Positions 46,895 to 56,088 of a stretch of DNA of 64,000 nucleotides are shown piece after piece. Position 1 is the first letter of the stretch. Every line of letters starts with the position of its first letter. A model generated the notes under the pieces. It ran no database searches. It was not told the origin of the DNA and was given only the letters and a program-made list of their open reading frames with translations. Both the position numbers and the translations under genes were made by a program. Location of the stretch: assembly GCA_013822395.1 (NCBI GenBank), contig PNKK01000006.1, forward strand, positions 1 to 64,000. Reading direction: 5' to 3'. Origin of the DNA: Anaerolinea sp. (GTDB taxonomy: Bacteria; Chloroflexota; Limnocylindria; Limnocylindrales; CSP1-4).

Positions 46895-48598
46895 ATGGCG
46901 GAACCGATCGTCGAGATCGAAGGGCTCACGTTCCGTTACCGGCGGGCGACCCAGCCGGCGATCCGGGACATCCACCTCTCGATCGAGCCCGGCGAGGTCC
47001 TTCTCATTGCCGGCCCGTCCGGCTGCGGCAAGAGCACGCTCATCCGCTCGATCAACGGGTTGATCCCGCATGCCTACCCGGGCGAGCTCGCCGGGATCGT
47101 TCGCGTGGCGGGCAAGCCGACGACGGAGCAGCGCCTGCGCGATATCTCGCGGTTCATTGGCACGGTCCTTCAGGACCCGGCGAAGCAGATCGTCGGGGCG
47201 ACCGTGGAGTCCGAGCTCGCCTTCGGGCCGGAGAACCTCGGCATCGAGCGGGCTGAGATCCGGCGCCGGATCGGTGACGTCGCGGAACGTGCCGGGATCC
47301 GGCTGCTGCTGGGACGGGAGACTTCGGCGCTCTCTGGTGGAGAACGGCAGCTCCTCGCGATAGGCGGGATCCTCATGCTCGAGCCGAGGCTCTACGTCGT
47401 TGACGAGCCCCTCGCGAACCTCGACCCGGCAACCGCCGCCCGGCTCCTCGGCATCCTCCGTGCGCTCGCTGACGAGGGACACGGGGTCGTGATCGTGGAG
47501 CACCGCGTCGAGGAGGCGCTCGACCTCCGCCCGGACCGCGTCCTCTACCTCGAGGAGGGTGTGGCGCGCTACCTGGGCGATGTGCCGGGCTTTCTCCGGA
47601 TCGCCGACCCCTCTGCGGTCAAGCTCCCGTTCGCGGCCGTCCTGGACCGGTTCCGGTCTGATCCGGCCCTGGCCGGATCAGACCGCGCGGGCAGCACCCC
47701 GGCGCGCCGCGTCCGCTCGGCCCTGACGGACGGCGCCCCTCCGCGCCTGGAGTACGCGGGCGTTCGGGCCGGTTACGGGGACCTGGAGATCCTCCACGGC
47801 ATCGACGTGTGCCTGGGCCGCCGCGAGATCGTCGCCGTGCTGGGCCCGAACGGCTCGGGGAAGACCACGCTCTTCCGGGCGGCGATGCGTCTCATTCCAA
47901 CGACGGCGGGCGAGATGCGAGTGGACGGCGAGAGCGTGGCCGCCCGGACCGTTGCCCAGCTCGCCTCGACGTTCGGGTATGTCTTTCAGAGTCCCAGCCA
48001 GATGCTGTTCGCCCGGACCGTACGGGAAGAGCTTGTCTTCGGGCCGCGCAACCTCGGCCGATCACCCGGGTCGTTCGATTCGATCGTCGCCGCGGCGCTC
48101 CGCCGAACGTCGCTCGACCAGCTCGAGGGCATCCTGGATCGGCCGCCGCTCACCCTGTCCTTTGGCCAGCAGAAGCGTCTCGCGCTCGCGATCGCGCTGG
48201 CTCTCGAGCCGCCGACGCTCATTCTCGACGAGCCTTCCGCGGGCCAGGATCACCGGACAGCTCGGCAATTCCTGCGCGAGGCCCTCGCGGTCCCGGACCT
48301 CGAATCGATCTACCTCGTGACCCACGACGTGGACCTTGCATTGACGCTCGCAGACCGTATCCTGCTGTTCAAGGACGGACAGGTCGTCGCTGACGGACCG
48401 CCCGCTCTCGTGGTCGAGGACGAGGATCGCTGGATCGCGTGCAACCTTCGCCTGACATCCCTGATGCGCGCCAACGCCCGTTGGGGGCGCCGGGACGACG
48501 GGTTCGTGGATGCTGAGACGCTCGCCGCCCGAGTCCTCTGGGACGTCGAGAGTGGCCCGAGCCAGGGGGAAGGAGGATCGGCCGTCGGGGCTGGTTGA
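46895..48598 (+). CDS. ECF transporter ATPase, two fused ABC domains
   Basis: Two Walker A motifs (GPSGCGKSTLIR, GPNGSGKTTLFR), LSGGERQLLAIGG and LSFGQQKRLALAIAL signatures. Confidence 0.95.
   Translation: MAEPIVEIEGLTFRYRRATQPAIRDIHLSIEPGEVLLIAGPSGCGKSTLIRSINGLIPHAYPGELAGIVRVAGKPTTEQRLRDISRFIGTVLQDPAKQIVGATVESELAFGPENLGIERAEIRRRIGDVAERAGIRLLLGRETSALSGGERQLLAIGGILMLEPRLYVVDEPLANLDPATAARLLGILRALADEGHGVVIVEHRVEEALDLRPDRVLYLEEGVARYLGDVPGFLRIADPSAVKLPFAAVLDRFRSDPALAGSDRAGSTPARRVRSALTDGAPPRLEYAGVRAGYGDLEILHGIDVCLGRREIVAVLGPNGSGKTTLFRAAMRLIPTTAGEMRVDGESVAARTVAQLASTFGYVFQSPSQMLFARTVREELVFGPRNLGRSPGSFDSIVAAALRRTSLDQLEGILDRPPLTLSFGQQKRLALAIALALEPPTLILDEPSAGQDHRTARQFLREALAVPDLESIYLVTHDVDLALTLADRILLFKDGQVVADGPPALVVEDEDRWIACNLRLTSLMRANARWGRRDDGFVDAETLAARVLWDVESGPSQGEGGSAVGAG
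47654..47685. repeat. Perfect 14-bp inverted repeat, 4-nt loop, inside ABC linker
   Basis: cggtctgatccggc-cctg-gccggatcagaccg. Confidence 0.9.
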
Positions 48599-48638
48599 CC
48601 GTTTGTCACTCGAAATGGGGTATCCAAGGAGGGATCGG

Positions 48639-49202
48639 ATGTCCTCGATGTCTTCGTTCGCGTCACGCTCCATGTGGAGCGTCGACTCCCGGACGATCGT
48701 CTACGCTGCCATCGGCGCCGCGCTGTACGGTGTGCTCGCGCTGTTCAGCGTGGTCATCCCGGGCTCGAACAACGTCTCCGTGCGACCGGCCTTCGCGATC
48801 GTGCCGTTCTTCGGCTACGCGTTCGGCCCGGTCGTCGGGTTGTTCACGGGCCTGGTTGGCAACGCCATCGTCGATCAGCTCAGCGGCTACGGGCTCCTGA
48901 CGGCCTGGAACTGGCACATCGCCAACGGCCTCGTGGGTCTGCTCGCGGGCATCTTCGCCGCGAGCTCCATCGCCCGCCTGGGCGGGAGCAAGATCATCGG
49001 AGCCGCCGCGGTCGCCGCGCTCTCGGTGGCCATCGGCATGCTCTTCGTCTTCTCGGACATGGTCGTCTTCGGCAACGACTTCAACACGGCGCTCACGGGC
49101 AGCTACCTGTGGGTCCTCGTGCCGGATCTCATCGCGGGGGTGATCCTGGTGCCGATCCTCGCCCTGGCTTGGGAGCCCTTGAAGGAATCGCTCGGTCGCT
49201 GA
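48639..49202 (+). CDS. ECF transporter S component
   Basis: Multi-TM protein VRPAFAIVPFFGYAFGPVVGLFTGLVGNAIVDQLSGYGLLTAWNWHIANGLVGLLAGI; position between EcfA-like and EcfT-like genes. Confidence 0.88.
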   Translation: MSSMSSFASRSMWSVDSRTIVYAAIGAALYGVLALFSVVIPGSNNVSVRPAFAIVPFFGYAFGPVVGLFTGLVGNAIVDQLSGYGLLTAWNWHIANGLVGLLAGIFAASSIARLGGSKIIGAAAVAALSVAIGMLFVFSDMVVFGNDFNTALTGSYLWVLVPDLIAGVILVPILALAWEPLKESLGR

Positions 49203-49223
49203 CGGCCGCATGACTGCCGTGCG

Positions 49224-50078
49224 GTGATCGCCACCCCGCGCTATCTCGGTCGGGGGTCGTGGCTCGGGCGTCGCGACCCCCGCGTCCCGCTGCTCGTCGG
49301 GGTGCTGACAGCGGCGACGGTGATCCAGATCTGGGACATCCGGATCATTGCGATCCTGTTCATCATCGGCCAGCTGTACTACCGGTCCGCGGCGATCCCG
49401 TTCCGGCTCGTCCGCAGGCAATGGGCGTTCGCGATCGTCTTCGTGTCGATCCTCGTCGTGGTCAACACGGTCCTGACCGGCGGCGCGATCGGGGACTATG
49501 ACCGCTCGGACCTCCACCCACTGTTCTACCTGCCGCTGCTCGGGACCCCGATCTCGGCGGAGTCGCTCAGCTACGGCGCCACCCAGCTCCTCCGGTTCCT
49601 GACCTTCATCACGATCGGTTTCCCGATCGCCTATGCGATCGCACCGAGTGACCTTGGCCCCGCGCTCGCCCGGCTCCGGATCCCGGAGAAGTTCGCGTTC
49701 GGGGTGGACCTGACGTACCGGTTCATTCCGTCTCTCGCGGCCGATCTCCAGGAGACGATCGACGCACAGCGCGTCCGAGGCTACGAGTGGGATCGCGTCA
49801 GGGGTGGCCCGGTCGCCCGAATCCGGCGTGCCATTCCACTGATGGTCCCGTTGACGATGAACGCGATCGTCGGTGCGGAGGACACGATCGACGCGATGGA
49901 CCTCCGGGGCTTCGGGACCGGCAGGCGGACCTGGCTTCGAGAGCTCCGCTACGACCGGGCGGACCGCCTCCTTGTCGGCACCGCCATCGCGATCCTGGTC
50001 GCCGCAACCGTGGCGTCGTTCGCCGGTCTCACGAAACTCTGGGTATTTCCTCTGCTCCTCGCGCTCGCCGGCGCATGA
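49224..50078 (+). CDS. ECF transporter transmembrane component EcfT-like
   Basis: RFIPSLAADLQETIDAQRVRGYEWD and DTIDAMDLRGFGTGRRTWL coupling-helix motifs. Confidence 0.92.
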   Translation: MIATPRYLGRGSWLGRRDPRVPLLVGVLTAATVIQIWDIRIIAILFIIGQLYYRSAAIPFRLVRRQWAFAIVFVSILVVVNTVLTGGAIGDYDRSDLHPLFYLPLLGTPISAESLSYGATQLLRFLTFITIGFPIAYAIAPSDLGPALARLRIPEKFAFGVDLTYRFIPSLAADLQETIDAQRVRGYEWDRVRGGPVARIRRAIPLMVPLTMNAIVGAEDTIDAMDLRGFGTGRRTWLRELRYDRADRLLVGTAIAILVAATVASFAGLTKLWVFPLLLALAGA

Positions 50079-50203
50079 CCGCGGCCGTTGTCGCTGTGTG
50101 ATTCTGAGCTGAGCCAGGGGTGCCCCGTCGACGCGAGGCGCCGGGCGCCAGGCGCCAGGCCGAGATCGCTCTTGAACCGTATGCACGTCAGCGGCAACGT
50201 GGT

Positions 50204-50770
50204 TCAGCCGCCCGCCGGGCCCGGGCTGGGCGTCGGCGGGCCCGGGCTGGGCGTCGGCGGGCCCGGGCTGGGCGTCGGCGGGCCCGGGCTGGGCGTCGGC
50301 GGGTTCGCGTCGTCGACCTTCGTTCCGGGGATGAGGACGAGCACCCAGCCGGGCTCGATGTGGTTCGGGTCGTAGCCTGCGGACTCGGGGTCGAGGGATG
50401 GGTACGATCCACGATTCCACCAGGCGAGACTCCGAGCGGAGGTGTCGAAGGCCCGGGCAACGGAGGTCAGGCTGTCGCCCGCCCGAACGACGTAGCTCGT
50501 GAACGTTGGCGCCGGGGTCGGTGTCGGCCGGATGAAGCTCGGAAGTGGGATGGGAGTCGGGGAGCCGGCCGGTGTCGCGCCCGTCGCGCCGGGGGAGGCA
50601 CCGGGGGTGGGTGAAGCCGGTGCGGCCGGCAGGAGCCCTGGGATCAGGACGATCGCCGCGGCGAGTGCAACGAGGACGATCGCGAGCGACGCGGCCGTCG
50701 CGGGGGTGGCAAGGGGATTGCCGTGCCGCGAGGTGCCGGGTGGCCGGAGGGTGGACTCGGGCTGGCCCAT
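50204..50770 (-). CDS. LysM-domain membrane/secreted protein
   Basis: TM segment; YVVRAGDSLTSVARAFDTSARSLAWWN LysM; (PPTPSPG)4 tail. Confidence 0.9.
   Translation of the reverse strand: MGQPESTLRPPGTSRHGNPLATPATAASLAIVLVALAAAIVLIPGLLPAAPASPTPGASPGATGATPAGSPTPIPLPSFIRPTPTPAPTFTSYVVRAGDSLTSVARAFDTSARSLAWWNRGSYPSLDPESAGYDPNHIEPGWVLVLIPGTKVDDANPPTPSPGPPTPSPGPPTPSPGPPTPSPGPAGG
50216..50301. repeat. 21-bp tandem repeat (gggcccgggctgggcgtcggc x4)
   Basis: Four near-identical units encoding PPTPSPG on the minus strand. Confidence 0.92.
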
Positions 50771-50836
50771 GGGTGCCAGTCTGACGTGGGTCCGGGCCGC
50801 GGAGTTGCGAGCCGGTCGATGATGCGAGGCCGCTTC

Positions 50837-53803
50837 TCAGCGCGTGGTCGGCGCGGCGGGCTCGCCCGCCGGCGAGAAATCGATCGGCGTCGGCACCTGG
50901 AGCGTGAACTCGCCGGCGAGGGCGAGGCCCTCGACGGCGGTCGCCACGCGCCCACCGCCACCCCGCTTGGCCACGAAACAGGCGCGGTCCGCCGCGAGGA
51001 GGATCTCGTCCGGCGTCGCGCCGTCCGTGGGGTACGTGGCCACGCCGGCCGAGGCATCCAGGTGAAGCCCGGCCCGATGGAAGCCGGACCCGGGCCCGAC
51101 CACGCCGCCGATCGCGCTGCAGATGCGCTGGGCGACCGGCCCCGCGTGGGCGGCGTCCGTGCCCGCCAGAATGACCGCGAACTCGTCGCCGCCGTACCGG
51201 AAGGCCGCATCGGTCTCGCGGCTGGCGCCGACGATCGCCGCCGCGACCTGCTTCAGGAGGTCGTTCCCGGCCGAGTGCCCGTACGTGTCGTTCACCAACT
51301 TGAACCGGTCGAGATCGATCATCAGGATGCTGAACGGCGCCTCGCTCTCGACCGCCGCCGCGAGCCGCTCGCGGAAGCTGCCGTGGTTCAGGAGTCCGGT
51401 GAGGTCGTCCGTCTGTGCGCGCTGGGCAAGTGCGCCGTGCACCTGCGCGTTCTGGAGGGCGATCGAGACCTGCGCCGCGAAGAGCTTGACGAGCTCGAAC
51501 TCCTCGTCCGTGAAGATCCGCTCCTCGCCCATCCTCTCCAGGGTCAGGATCCCGATCGAGCGATCGCGGCCTCGGAGCGGGACGCACATCAGGCTGCCGT
51601 GAATCGGTCCGGACGTGCCATGCCGGACGCGCAGATCGGTGTACTGGTCGGGCACCAGGGTGGGCTCGTTGTGGGCCACAACCCAGGTGGCGAGGCCATG
51701 CTCCCCAGGCTCGAACGGTCGCAGGTAGGACTCGGCGTCGGCGCCCTTGGCGATCACCGGCATCAGCGCACCGCGGCCGTCGAGGAGCGCGATCGCGATG
51801 CTGTCCCAGCCGACGAGCTCGCCCAGGCGGTCGGCGACGGCGTCGAGGATGGAGTGAACATCGAGCGTTGTCAGGATGGATTCCGTGATCAGGAGCAGGT
51901 CGCGCTGGCTCTGGACCTGCCGCTCGAGCGCGGCGGACTGGCGGCGGAGCCGCTCGGTGGCGTCGGCGTTGGCCATGGCCTGCGCGGCGAAGCTCGCGTA
52001 GATCTCGAGGAGCCGGAGGTCGTCGTCGCGGAACTGGCGCAGCCCGAGCTTCGAGAGGACGAGGACGCCGAGGACCTGGTCCTCGTAGAGCATCGGCGCG
52101 AGGAGCATCGACTCGTCGAGGTCGGCCTCGGTGCCTGGGATCGTGTTGCCCCGCGGGTCCGCGGCCGCGTCGTGAAGGATCTGCGCGACCCGGTGCTCGG
52201 CGACCCAGCCGGTGATTCCCGACCCGACCTTGACCCGGAGGCGCTCCGGCGTCTCGTCGACGTACTCGCCGACCTGGCCTTTCATCGCGACCGGGACCAG
52301 GTCGTCGCCGTCGAGGCGGTAGACCCGCACGTTGTGATAGTCGATCAGCTGGCGAAGCTCGGTGGCGATCGTTGCCCCGATCTCCTGGACGGTCGACAGC
52401 CGGCTCAGACGCGCGCCGAGCTGCTGGATCGACCGGAGCTGCGCCGCCCACGTCGCGAGCTGCGCGTAGGCGCGAGCCGTCCGGATCGCGACCGACGCCT
52501 GGGTCGCAAGCGAGCCCAGCGTGTCGACCTCGTCGTCGCTCCAGTGATGCGGCCGGTCGTGGTAGATGTTCAGGCTGCCCAGCAGCTCGCCATCCGGGCC
52601 GTCGAACAGGGGGGCCACGCAGAGCGTGTCGAAGCCTTCCTGGACCACGGCCGCGCGGATCTCCGCGGCGCGCGGGTCGTCCCGGAACCCCATTGAGAAG
52701 ACAGGCCCACCGATTGCCACCGCCGAGTTGATGAGCGACCGGCTGGTCGCCGGCGAGATGGCCGCGAGGTACGACGCCGACAGGCCGCGTGAGGTGGCCG
52801 CCCGCCGTGAGCCGTCCGGCTGGTAGACGAGCACGGACGCCCGGTCGCCACCGAGGAGGACCATCGCATGGTCGACGAGACCGGCGAGGATCTGGTCCAG
52901 GTCGAGGCGGCTACCGATGTCACCGGCCACCCGCCGCAGAGCTTCGGCACGATGGAGCTGACGGGCGATGTGGGCGGCGGCCGACGCCGCCGAGATGATC
53001 GTCCCCAGGGCACCGGCGGCGGCGGCGATCAGGTCTCGCAGCTCGTTCGTGGCCGGCGCGTCCGTCTCCGCGACCGCGAGGAGCACGCCCCACGGCCCAT
53101 CGGCACCCGGGATCGCGGCGGCGAGCTCGCGACCACGGAGCCCGGAGGCGGAGAGCGAGACCCCAGGATCCGCGTCCGCGACGCTGCCCGGGGCGTCCAG
53201 CGCCGCGCCGAGGACGCCGATTCCGCACGGGAGCTCGACGAGGCGGGCGTCCGGCGGCCCGGAGACACCGACAGGCGTCAGGCGATCGCCGCGAAGTCGC
53301 CAGGCCGATACCAGGCGGAGGCCGGCCCCCTCGCCGATCGCCTGCGTCGCCGAACCGAGCAGGATCTCGGGATCCACGACCTCGCTGATGACCGAGGACG
53401 CGATCCGCCCGAGGGCGGCCAGGACCCTCAGGCCGGCCCGATGCGCGCCCGGCCCCGGCGCCGCGACCTCAAGGGTGGTGCGCAGGCCGGGACGACGGCC
53501 TGGCAACCCGGCGATCGCGGTCGTCGCCCGCCTGGAGTTGCCATGCCGGCTCCGGCGGAGACGCCCCGCTCCGCGGGAGGCGGGCTCGGGCTCCGGCCCT
53601 CCGGCCGCGTTCGACAGGTAGCGCTGGAGATCCCCGAGGCGGTAGCGGCGGTCGCCGCGAGGATTGATCCGGTAGTAACGGAGTCGGCCGGCGTCGCTCC
53701 ACGCTCGGATCGTGTTCGGATGGACGCCCAGCACCTGGGCGGCCTTCGTGACGGTGAGTGTCGCGTCGGCCGGTCGCGGATGGAGCTGGGCGATCGTGGA
53801 CAC
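50837..53803 (-). CDS. MerR/excisionase-type HTH + multiple GAF + GGDEF protein
   Basis: TVTKAAQVLGVHPNTIRAWSDAGRLRYYRINPRGDRRYRLGDLQRYL; GAF-like segments; FRYGGDEFAVILAGTD. Confidence 0.93.
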   Translation of the reverse strand: MSTIAQLHPRPADATLTVTKAAQVLGVHPNTIRAWSDAGRLRYYRINPRGDRRYRLGDLQRYLSNAAGGPEPEPASRGAGRLRRSRHGNSRRATTAIAGLPGRRPGLRTTLEVAAPGPGAHRAGLRVLAALGRIASSVISEVVDPEILLGSATQAIGEGAGLRLVSAWRLRGDRLTPVGVSGPPDARLVELPCGIGVLGAALDAPGSVADADPGVSLSASGLRGRELAAAIPGADGPWGVLLAVAETDAPATNELRDLIAAAAGALGTIISAASAAAHIARQLHRAEALRRVAGDIGSRLDLDQILAGLVDHAMVLLGGDRASVLVYQPDGSRRAATSRGLSASYLAAISPATSRSLINSAVAIGGPVFSMGFRDDPRAAEIRAAVVQEGFDTLCVAPLFDGPDGELLGSLNIYHDRPHHWSDDEVDTLGSLATQASVAIRTARAYAQLATWAAQLRSIQQLGARLSRLSTVQEIGATIATELRQLIDYHNVRVYRLDGDDLVPVAMKGQVGEYVDETPERLRVKVGSGITGWVAEHRVAQILHDAAADPRGNTIPGTEADLDESMLLAPMLYEDQVLGVLVLSKLGLRQFRDDDLRLLEIYASFAAQAMANADATERLRRQSAALERQVQSQRDLLLITESILTTLDVHSILDAVADRLGELVGWDSIAIALLDGRGALMPVIAKGADAESYLRPFEPGEHGLATWVVAHNEPTLVPDQYTDLRVRHGTSGPIHGSLMCVPLRGRDRSIGILTLERMGEERIFTDEEFELVKLFAAQVSIALQNAQVHGALAQRAQTDDLTGLLNHGSFRERLAAAVESEAPFSILMIDLDRFKLVNDTYGHSAGNDLLKQVAAAIVGASRETDAAFRYGGDEFAVILAGTDAAHAGPVAQRICSAIGGVVGPGSGFHRAGLHLDASAGVATYPTDGATPDEILLAADRACFVAKRGGGGRVATAVEGLALAGEFTLQVPTPIDFSPAGEPAAPTTR

Positions 53804-53836
53804 CGGTTCCTCGGGAGGATTTGTGAAGTCGTGACA

Positions 53837-54646
53837 TCACTCTACGAACCCCACAGATCTTGCCAATAGGACGAAGGTCCCATTGGCGTCCGGCGCGCCG
53901 GACCGAGGCACCTCTGCGGCCGCCTCCGGCTTCTGGGGAAACGGCATCAGGAAGAGGACGAGCCCGACCAGGACGAGCACCCCCGCTGCGAAGAGCAGGG
54001 CGGCGGCGAGCCGCTGACGGGCCGCGAAATCGACGGCGAGGATCCGCCTGGCCTCGGCCGGCTCGAGGGTGCACAGGATCAGCGGCCGCCCACGACCCGG
54101 CCCCAGGCGTGGCTGCCCGGACGGGTCGATTGTCGGGACGCCGAGGGCGATCGCGTGCTCAACGCTCGATACGTGCTCCACCACGACCCGGGCCGGGAGA
54201 TCGTGGGGCAGATCGTCCGGCGCCCGGTCCTCGAGGTCGCCGACGACACCGACGCTCTCACGAGGGATCACGACCAGTCCCTCCGCGACGGACTCGCCGT
54301 CGATGGCGATCGCGTCCAGCCCCTCCCGGATCTCGAACGGCACCACCTCGCGGACGACCTCCAGGTCCGTCCAGCGGCCGTCCCGCTGCGCCTGGATGCG
54401 GGTCCGCCGGAGGACGAGCGGGCGGTGGTCGGCGTCCTCGAAGTCGGCCTCGCTGTCGATCCGGCCGTCGATCCGGACGTACACGGCTCGACCGGCTCGG
54501 GCGAGGGCGACGGCCTCGGCGACGGTGACCCTGGGCGCGGCCGTCAGGAGGCGCCCGACGCGGTACCGGGGTCCGAACGATCGGAGGATCCCGATCGCCG
54601 CGCCGAGCGCAAGGAGGCCGGCGAGGATCGAGATGAGGGCATCCAC
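53837..54646 (-). CDS. Membrane protein resembling the GIDE domain family
   Basis: TM at both ends; ALARAGRAVYVRIDGRIDSEADFEDADHRPLVLRRTRIQ...EREVVPFEI-like core; GTG start 8 nt after TATCAT. Confidence 0.5.
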   Translation of the reverse strand: MDALISILAGLLALGAAIGILRSFGPRYRVGRLLTAAPRVTVAEAVALARAGRAVYVRIDGRIDSEADFEDADHRPLVLRRTRIQAQRDGRWTDLEVVREVVPFEIREGLDAIAIDGESVAEGLVVIPRESVGVVGDLEDRAPDDLPHDLPARVVVEHVSSVEHAIALGVPTIDPSGQPRLGPGRGRPLILCTLEPAEARRILAVDFAARQRLAAALLFAAGVLVLVGLVLFLMPFPQKPEAAAEVPRSGAPDANGTFVLLARSVGFVE

Positions 54647-54889
54647 GGGCGGGAATGATAGCCGCGGGGTTGGTCGAGACCGGAAGCACCGCCTAGCTGC
54701 CGGACATGGAAAGGCCCGGAGAAACCTACCCGACACGTGGGCGTTGATGCGATCGCTGCCGTTAGTGTCGCTCAGCCCCTCCGGGCTGGCGAGAACGCTA
54801 CGGGCGGGGCCGTGGTCGAGTCAACGGGCCCTGTCCACGAGATTCGCGACCGGCGCTTCAGTTATCCACCCGGCGTCCACACGCCGCCC

Positions 54890-55462
54890 TCAGCCGGCCG
54901 GCCGTCCCGTCGCGGGATCGACGGCGTTGAGCCGGCCGGAGTAGCTCGTGAGGACGAGCCTCCCGCCCACGAGCTCAGCGCCGGTGACCACGTCCGAGTG
55001 GGCGATCCGCCAACCGACGGCCCCGTCCTCCTCGATCGCGAACGTCTCGAGCTCGCTCTGGACGAGGACGTGGCGGAGGCGCGACGAGGCGAGGACTGCG
55101 AGGACGGGTGTCGCGGACCGATGTGTCCAGCGGAGGTCGCCGGCCCGCGCCTCCAGCCCGTACACGTGGAACCCGTACTTCACGACGAGCAGCGCGCTGG
55201 TGTCCCAGTAGATCGCGGCGGGCTCGTCGTGGACCGTCGACGCGAACCGCGCCGACCAGGCGCCAGCCGGGCCGTCAACGCGGAGCTCGGCGCGACAGCG
55301 CGCGTCGGGGTCTTCGACGACGAGCGGCCCGTGGTCCAGGAGCGCGCCGCCGGCCTCGGACAGGGCGAAGACGGCAGCCGCCTGGCCGCTCCCGCCCCAC
55401 CGCCAGCGCGCGCGAAACCCGCCCGGGTACGAGACCGTCGCGTCGCGCGGCTCCGCACTCAC
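54890..55462 (-). CDS. Hypothetical protein, PQQ/beta-propeller-like fragment
   Basis: GTG start overlaps stop of upstream YbaK gene; YWDTSALLVVKYGFHVYGLEARAGDLRW, LVGGRLVLTSYSGRLNAVDPATGRP. Confidence 0.6.
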   Translation of the reverse strand: MSAEPRDATVSYPGGFRARWRWGGSGQAAAVFALSEAGGALLDHGPLVVEDPDARCRAELRVDGPAGAWSARFASTVHDEPAAIYWDTSALLVVKYGFHVYGLEARAGDLRWTHRSATPVLAVLASSRLRHVLVQSELETFAIEEDGAVGWRIAHSDVVTGAELVGGRLVLTSYSGRLNAVDPATGRPAG

Positions 55463-55989
55463 GAGGCGGCCTGGATGTCCGCCTGCCGCCGCTCTTCGGC
55501 GATGGGTGCCACGTTGGCGTCGGCGAGCATCCGGAGGACGGCCGGCGCGACGGGAAAGACGGCCGTCGGCAGCCCGGCCGCGGCCCACACGATCGGAAAG
55601 CGTCCCAGGTCCGGGTCCATCACGACCCGCACCCGCCGGGCGTGACCGAATGGCGGGATCCCGCCGATGACGAACCCGGTGAGATCGTTTGCCTCCTTCG
55701 CGGTCGCGCGGCGCACGTCCGTGCGACCGAGCACGGCCGCGAGGCGCGCGAGGTCCACCCGGTTCGGGCCGGACACGAGGCACAGGATCGGCTCGAGCTC
55801 GTCGCCCGCCGTGGCGACCACGAAGACGAGCGACTTCACGATCTGTCCGAGCTCGGCGCCGACGGCCCGGGCGGCCTCCTCGGCCGTGTGCGTCGACTCA
55901 TCGAAGGCGGTCACCTCGAGCTCGACCCCCTTGCGCCGAGCAGCTTCCAGGACGCGCCGTACGGCGGCGTGGTGGATCGTCTGTGGCAC
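55459..55989 (-). CDS. YbaK/EbsC-family aminoacyl-tRNA deacylase (second copy)
   Basis: FDESTHTAEEAARAVGAELGQIVKSLVFV...EANDLTGFVIGGIPPFGH; GTG start 6 nt after TAGACT. Confidence 0.9.
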   Translation of the reverse strand: MPQTIHHAAVRRVLEAARRKGVELEVTAFDESTHTAEEAARAVGAELGQIVKSLVFVVATAGDELEPILCLVSGPNRVDLARLAAVLGRTDVRRATAKEANDLTGFVIGGIPPFGHARRVRVVMDPDLGRFPIVWAAAGLPTAVFPVAPAVLRMLADANVAPIAEERRQADIQAAS

Positions 55990-56017
55990 CGGGAGAGTCT
56001 AGCATCCGGTCCGACCC

Positions 56018-56088
56018 CGAACCCATGGGGCTCTCGAACCCGTGGGGGCTTCTCGATGCCCGCGGGGCTCTCGAACCCGTGGGGCGCT
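56018..56088. repeat. Four ~18-bp units containing CCCRYGGG-like palindromes in a divergent promoter region
   Basis: cgaacccatgggg 56018, cgaacccgtgggg 56035, cgatgcccgcgggg 56054, cgaacccgtgggg 56072. Confidence 0.8.

Noticed and set aside
50216-50301. Possible CRISPR-like or iteron array
   Set aside because: Contiguous 21-bp units encoding PPTPSPG inside a LysM gene; no spacers.
48663-52451. 1262-aa minus-strand ORF
   Set aside because: Antisense to well-supported ECF genes and out of frame with the GGDEF gene; Arg/Gly/Asp-rich shadow ORF typical of high GC.
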